From: Sipunculus nudus
Lineage: Eukaryota > Annelida > Sipuncula > Golfingiida > Sipunculidae
Direction of reading: 5' to 3'
Length of the DNA stretch: 64,000 nucleotides
Assembly: GCA_026874595.1 (NCBI GenBank)
Contig: CM049309.1
Span: forward strand, 42,735,079-42,799,078
Position numbers and translations under genes: made by a program. Under the pieces are notes generated by a model, which was not told the origin of the DNA, did no database searches, and worked only from the letters and a program-made list of their open reading frames with translations. Below, piece by piece: positions 59,903-64,000 of this stretch. Numbering within the stretch: position 1 is the stretch's first letter; every line of letters begins with the position of its first letter.

Positions 59903-60303
59903 GTACTTATATGTATAAATCATAATCCATGTGCCAGGTTTAACTATTTTATAGATTTATTTACAGATTTTCAAGGGTTGGGTGGGGGGTTGGGTGGGTT
60001 ATATATAATTTTGGTACAAAAATGCACTGAAGAACTTCAAATTACAAATGTTACAACTGCATGTAGTAGTTTTTGTCTTGGTTTCAGGTAGTTAATTAAC
60101 ATATATTTTATGTTGTTTGACAAATTGCTCATGTCTGTTTTGAATATCTACAACCAGTAAAATTGTGTAATTAATATTATTAACAGTACCATCTGCATAT
60201 CATTACATATAATATCATAACAGGAACATTCAGCTTTACTTACTCTTAAGATCGGTGATGTTTCCATGTTCACCATGCTATATTTCTCTTCTACAATCTC
60301 CAG

Positions 60304-60408
60304 GGACTGGACACACCAGAGGTAGTAAATAAGGCTGAACAAAGAGAAATTATAGAAACAAAACCAGTGAAAACAAAGGAACTTATAAAAAGCAAACCTT
60401 TGGTTAAG
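60304..60408 (+). CDS. Repeated exon unit 3 (35 codons), membrane-protein gene
   Basis: Exactly 105 bp, phase 0, between CTACAATCTCCAG and AAG|GTATTT. It starts GLDTPEVV and ends KSKPLVK. Columns Q13, E15, E18, P21, K31 and K35 match the family; P24 is T. The intron before it is only 401 bp. K/E-rich with no hydrophobic core, so probably unstructured. Confidence 0.7.
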
Positions 60409-61975
60409 GTATTTAATTTATTGTCTATGTTGCATGGGATGCATGTGTTTTATTCTGGATTTTACAACATATTTATTTTAAATACAAGCAAAAATCACCT
60501 TTCTGTCATAAAATTGACAGCATCATGTCTCTTTAAGGCCAGAACTTAATATTTGGTAGATAATGTTTAGTAGTTTATATTAATTACTTTTGGGTGAATT
60601 GGTATTCAAGATTTTTTTATCAGTTGATTTTTAATCAACTTAGTCATAGGATATTCTTTATATTAATCATTTTAATTCTATTTTAATATATGGCACATTG
60701 TTGCAGTCAAGCAATGAACATTTAATGAAATTTACAAAGTACTTGTTATTGGCATCATAAGGTGTACAAGGCTTGTAGGACCGTCTGCAAATACTTACAT
60801 AAGTTATAATTTTACATTATTTGTTGAAATGCCTGCACTCATATTTCAATTGAACCAGCAATAATGATATTTAAGTTTAAATTCATTGGAAATGGAATTT
60901 ATACAACATAAAGCACTATAGTTATTGGTAGTTATTTGCAAAGCTTGCCTGTTGAGACAGGTTTTTGGACAGGAGATTGCATTTTGATATTAAATAAACA
61001 AGTGGACATGATAGAATAACAGAGTGTGAAGGGTTTCCTTCTCTTATGTGAGGTTTCTTAGTGATTCTACCTAAGGAATGAGGTCACAGTTTATGTATTA
61101 ACTGGATATTCTAAAGTCTGTCACGTTTCTGGATGTTATGTGGGTCACCGGAGTGTGTTAATAATCACTGTCCTCAGATTTTGGATTATTGTCAGCCATA
61201 GAAATCCAGTTTTGGGGTATTACAACACATCATCATTGGTCTTGTGTTTATCCGTATCCACTAAATAACTCCCTCTGTATGCCACGATGCCACCACAAAA
61301 AGATTAGAAAGGAATATAATTATTACTCTACTGAGGGAGAGTGGCTATAAATCTTTGTAATCCAATTACTATAGTAAAAAATCAAACAGGTTACTTTATT
61401 TTTTAGGGCTTTAGCAGGTGCAACCTTTGTATCTTGAAAGCCACTTATAGGTTATATCTGTTGCATCCTGTGTCTGTTACAGTCATTAGAGTTAATGCTT
61501 CAACAAAATGCTCTTGATGTTTTATGCATAATCTTTTTTGGTTCCTTCCTAGCAATGAACATAAGGACAGTATGAACTGTTTGTATGACACAGTTAGTTG
61601 ATGTACTTCAATCATAGAACTTATAGCTCTCTGCTTGAGTCTGAAATCAGGGCTGCAGTACTTGCATAGGCATACATATTAACAAATGGTACATGCTGGG
61701 AAAAACTGCTGGACCCATAAATTTGCAGGTATCCTTCTTTGAATGACACGCACATTCTACTCCTATGTTCAATTTTGGTCATAAGTACTTGTTTCCATGT
61801 CAAGTAACACCCATCAGTTTGCTGTCCAATTGAGTCCCAAATGTATTTGGTATTGTTGGTTGTAGATATATCCCATAACATCAGACAAGGTTGGGTGAAT
61901 GATTTTTAAGCTGTCATGGTATATATATGTGAATATTCACAGTGTGATTGTAAAGCATGATGTTGTCAATTCCAG
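60409..61975. other. Intron (1,567 bp) between repeated exons 3 and 4
   Basis: Donor GTATTT, acceptor TCAATTCCAG. No additional 105-bp unit found by reading. Confidence 0.55.
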
Positions 61976-62080
61976 AGCCCGGATTCTCCACCATTACACA
62001 CAGGTAAAGGTCAGGAGGTCACCACAGAAAACATACCTACTTTACCTGAGAAAAAGACCAGTTTTAAACCTATCACAAAG
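61976..62080 (+). CDS. Repeated exon unit 4 (35 codons), membrane-protein gene
   Basis: Exactly 105 bp, phase 0, from acceptor AATTCCAG (then AGCCCGG) to AAG|GTACAT. It starts SPDSPPLH and ends FKPITK. It keeps Q13, E18, P21, P24, K31 and K35. An alternative AG two bases downstream would shift the frame, so the first AG is preferred. This is the last exon visible; the coding sequence continues in frame beyond the window. Confidence 0.65.
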
Positions 62081-63779
62081 GTACATTCACCAGACTTGTA
62101 TTTTATTGGGGAAGGTGCATGTATAAACTACCCTACAATGGTTTCAGATTAGAACTATATATATACTTTGATTCGTGAATGTTAATTTGATCACCTTTTT
62201 TCACCAAAAATAATCCACTACTGTTGATAATCCGTACTTCCATTAAGAGCCACAATTTTGATGAAAAAACCTGTAACACTGTGTATAATATGCACCCTCT
62301 CTCTTTGACTATGTTAGTTGGATATGCACTTGTCCAAGTATCTCAGATCTTGCTAAGAAGTAGATTGTTACAATTGAAATCGTAGCAAATCGTCATTCTG
62401 CTTAAAGGATGTTAGATCAGGACTCAAGGGTACGGTTTATGTATGGGCTTAGTAAGGTATAACTTAATTAAAAGTGGTTAGGTGCACTGAACAGTGAGAA
62501 CAAATGACAGCCGTAAGTGTCACCAAAAGACAAGGCAACACCATGGTTACAATTGATCAATCTAGACTTGATGCTGTCAAATATTGTAGCGTAGGTATAG
62601 GGTCCTATTCCGATATATATGACATGTATTAACTTAAGATGATGCTTTGAACCTTTTATAAAAATAGGTCAGAAAATGACAATTCCACCCCACACAGGCT
62701 GCTCATTTTGATTAGATCCATGTGTTTATAACATGTCGGGGGCTCTCAAAATGATTCAAATGCATATCTGGTGGCAATCAGATAAACAAGAGTTATTCAA
62801 AAGGCATTTTGCAACAAACGGCCTTTCAACTTTGCACATATGCAGCCAACTACCTGAGGTTGTGTTTTTTTTCCATTTGTCAACATTGCTGTGATTACTA
62901 ACAGCTTGTAGATAAATAAGCTCATATTTCCATCACAGAGGTGTTAAGTGAACTTATCAGGAATTACCTAATGTAATAATTAATATGTGAGAGTCAGCCA
63001 GAGTAAGCCAGAAATCACATCAATTCTATCAAAAAGGTAGGTGAATTGCTGGCTTTAAAACTGGGGGAGCAATCATGATAAGGCTATTATTCCTTACTTG
63101 GCTCAGGTTGTTTTAAAAGTGATTAGGATGTAATGGATCATTTTCTGGAAAACCAGGCACCATGTCCCTGAAGTCCCTGATGCTATAATATATAGTGCCA
63201 TCTATCAACTAACAGTGCCATCAAATGTCAGCAAAACATCAAGCCCAGATGGGTTCATAAGCTATATTAAAGTTATATTTGAAAATGAAAGCAATAAATA
63301 AGACCAAACATTGTTATCTTTTTGAAAAATAAACCAGTACTATTCATTTACTTAAAAATATTTTTTTATTGCTCAATGTGGACTAATATTTTGACAGTCT
63401 TTCTGCCTTCCAGACAATGTACAATTCAGCAGGAAAATAGTTGTAAAATTATGCTTCCATGTATTTAATGCACCAAGGTTTTCTGATTCAAATTTATGAA
63501 GCAAAAATGTGGATTACCTTTGGTGAAAAAAGGTACCAATATTTCACAGGGCTGGACATGATGAACTGTTTTGTCTTGGCTGATATATAATGCATGGTAT
63601 GGCTTAATTTTATCTGACTCAATGGATCCTGGCTCATGCTGTTTGGAAACTATATCTTCAGTTGGAACATAATATTTGACTTTTTTAATATAAAGGCATT
63701 AAACTTTTGAAGGTTGAAATGTGATGTTCAATACTTTCCATTTATAACTCCCCCACCCCACTCTTTCTTTTTTGTTTTC
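62081..63779. other. Intron sequence after the last visible exon
   Basis: No further in-frame 105-bp unit was found. A possible degenerate relic ends at AAAAAG|GTAGGT (63036) but has a TAA stop in the required frame. Confidence 0.5.
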
Positions 63780-63811
63780 CCAGTTTGACTTTTGTCCCTG
63801 TCTCTTTTGTC

Positions 63812-63845
<34 letters not shown>

Positions 63846-64000
63846 ATTTTCTCTGTTTATCTATACTTCTCACTGTCTTTCTGTCTTAATCTGTCTCTCT
63901 CACATGTCCTGTCTCTCATTTTCTGCATCTCTGTCTTTCTTTCTCTGTCTCTCCCACTGTCTTTCTGTGTTTCTGTCTCTCATTGTCTTTTTTCTCTTTC
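63780..64000. repeat. CT-rich microsatellite (TCTG/TCTC)n
   Basis: Imperfect pyrimidine-rich array of TCTG, TCTC and TCTT units that runs to the right edge of the window, with a pure TCTG run near 63813-63832. Confidence 0.9.

Noticed and set aside
62346-62456. Possible exon between CTCAG and AAG|GTATAA
   Set aside because: 111 bp with an in-frame TAG and no match to the 35-residue columns.
62939-63036. Possible fifth repeated exon ending AAAAAG|GTAGGT with a faint NHINSIKK-like end
   Set aside because: Only 98 bp from the nearest acceptor, and the required frame has a TAA stop. At best a dead exon copy.

Overview
This is a window of animal nuclear DNA: AT-rich, intron-dominated, with microsatellites and a very high density of non-autonomous transposable elements. 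No prokaryotic or organellar gene organisation is visible. The repeat content (termini such as AGCTCAGCTGAC and ATGCCCCCGCC, GGTGGCGCCACC-bearing tandem monomers, tRNA-derived SINEs) suggests a mollusc, most likely a bivalve. That assignment rests on general familiarity, not on a search.

The only credible protein-coding content is one gene on the + strand, represented by its 5' coding exon (45140-45256) and four further exons (58191-58295, 59798-59902, 60304-60408, 61976-62080). The first exon encodes a short basic cytoplasmic tail and a hydrophobic signal-anchor, as in type II Golgi or plasma-membrane proteins. The next four exons are each exactly 105 bp (35 codons), all separated by phase-0 introns, and share a faint column pattern (E15, E18, P21, P24, K31, K35). 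They look like a tandemly duplicated exon array encoding a charged, disordered stem. No stop codon or catalytic domain lies in the window; the gene runs off to the right. A candidate non-coding first exon ends at a good donor at 3930, which would make intron 1 about 41 kb.

The rest is mostly mobile DNA. By my reading, roughly 25-28 kb belongs to at least five families of Helentron/HINE-like elements that share one architecture: a short 5' subterminal inverted repeat, often a (TCCG)-type microsatellite, tandem monomers of 140-350 bp that often carry the palindrome GGTGGCGCCACC, a 3' copy of the subterminal repeat, a terminal hairpin, and an end in CTAG, CTTG or CTGG followed by TT. Copies are nested in one another (39418-44611, 21772-25775, 50519-52709). 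Other elements are a Mutator/foldback-type element with a 9-bp target duplication (4227-5858) that carries its own insertion, a hAT-type element with an 8-bp duplication (57126-57526), two copies of one MITE family (1113-1552, 57607-58062), a foldback element (35941-36750), a miniature LTR element with a lysine-tRNA-like primer site (32816-33232), three tRNA-derived SINEs, and seven G/C homopolymer tracts.

Layout: 1-3.9 kb upstream region with MITE and candidate promoter/5'UTR; 4-45 kb putative first intron packed with nested elements; 45.1 kb first coding exon; 45.3-58.2 kb second large intron with another element cluster; 58.2-62.1 kb repeated-exon array; 62-64 kb intron ending in a CT-rich microsatellite.
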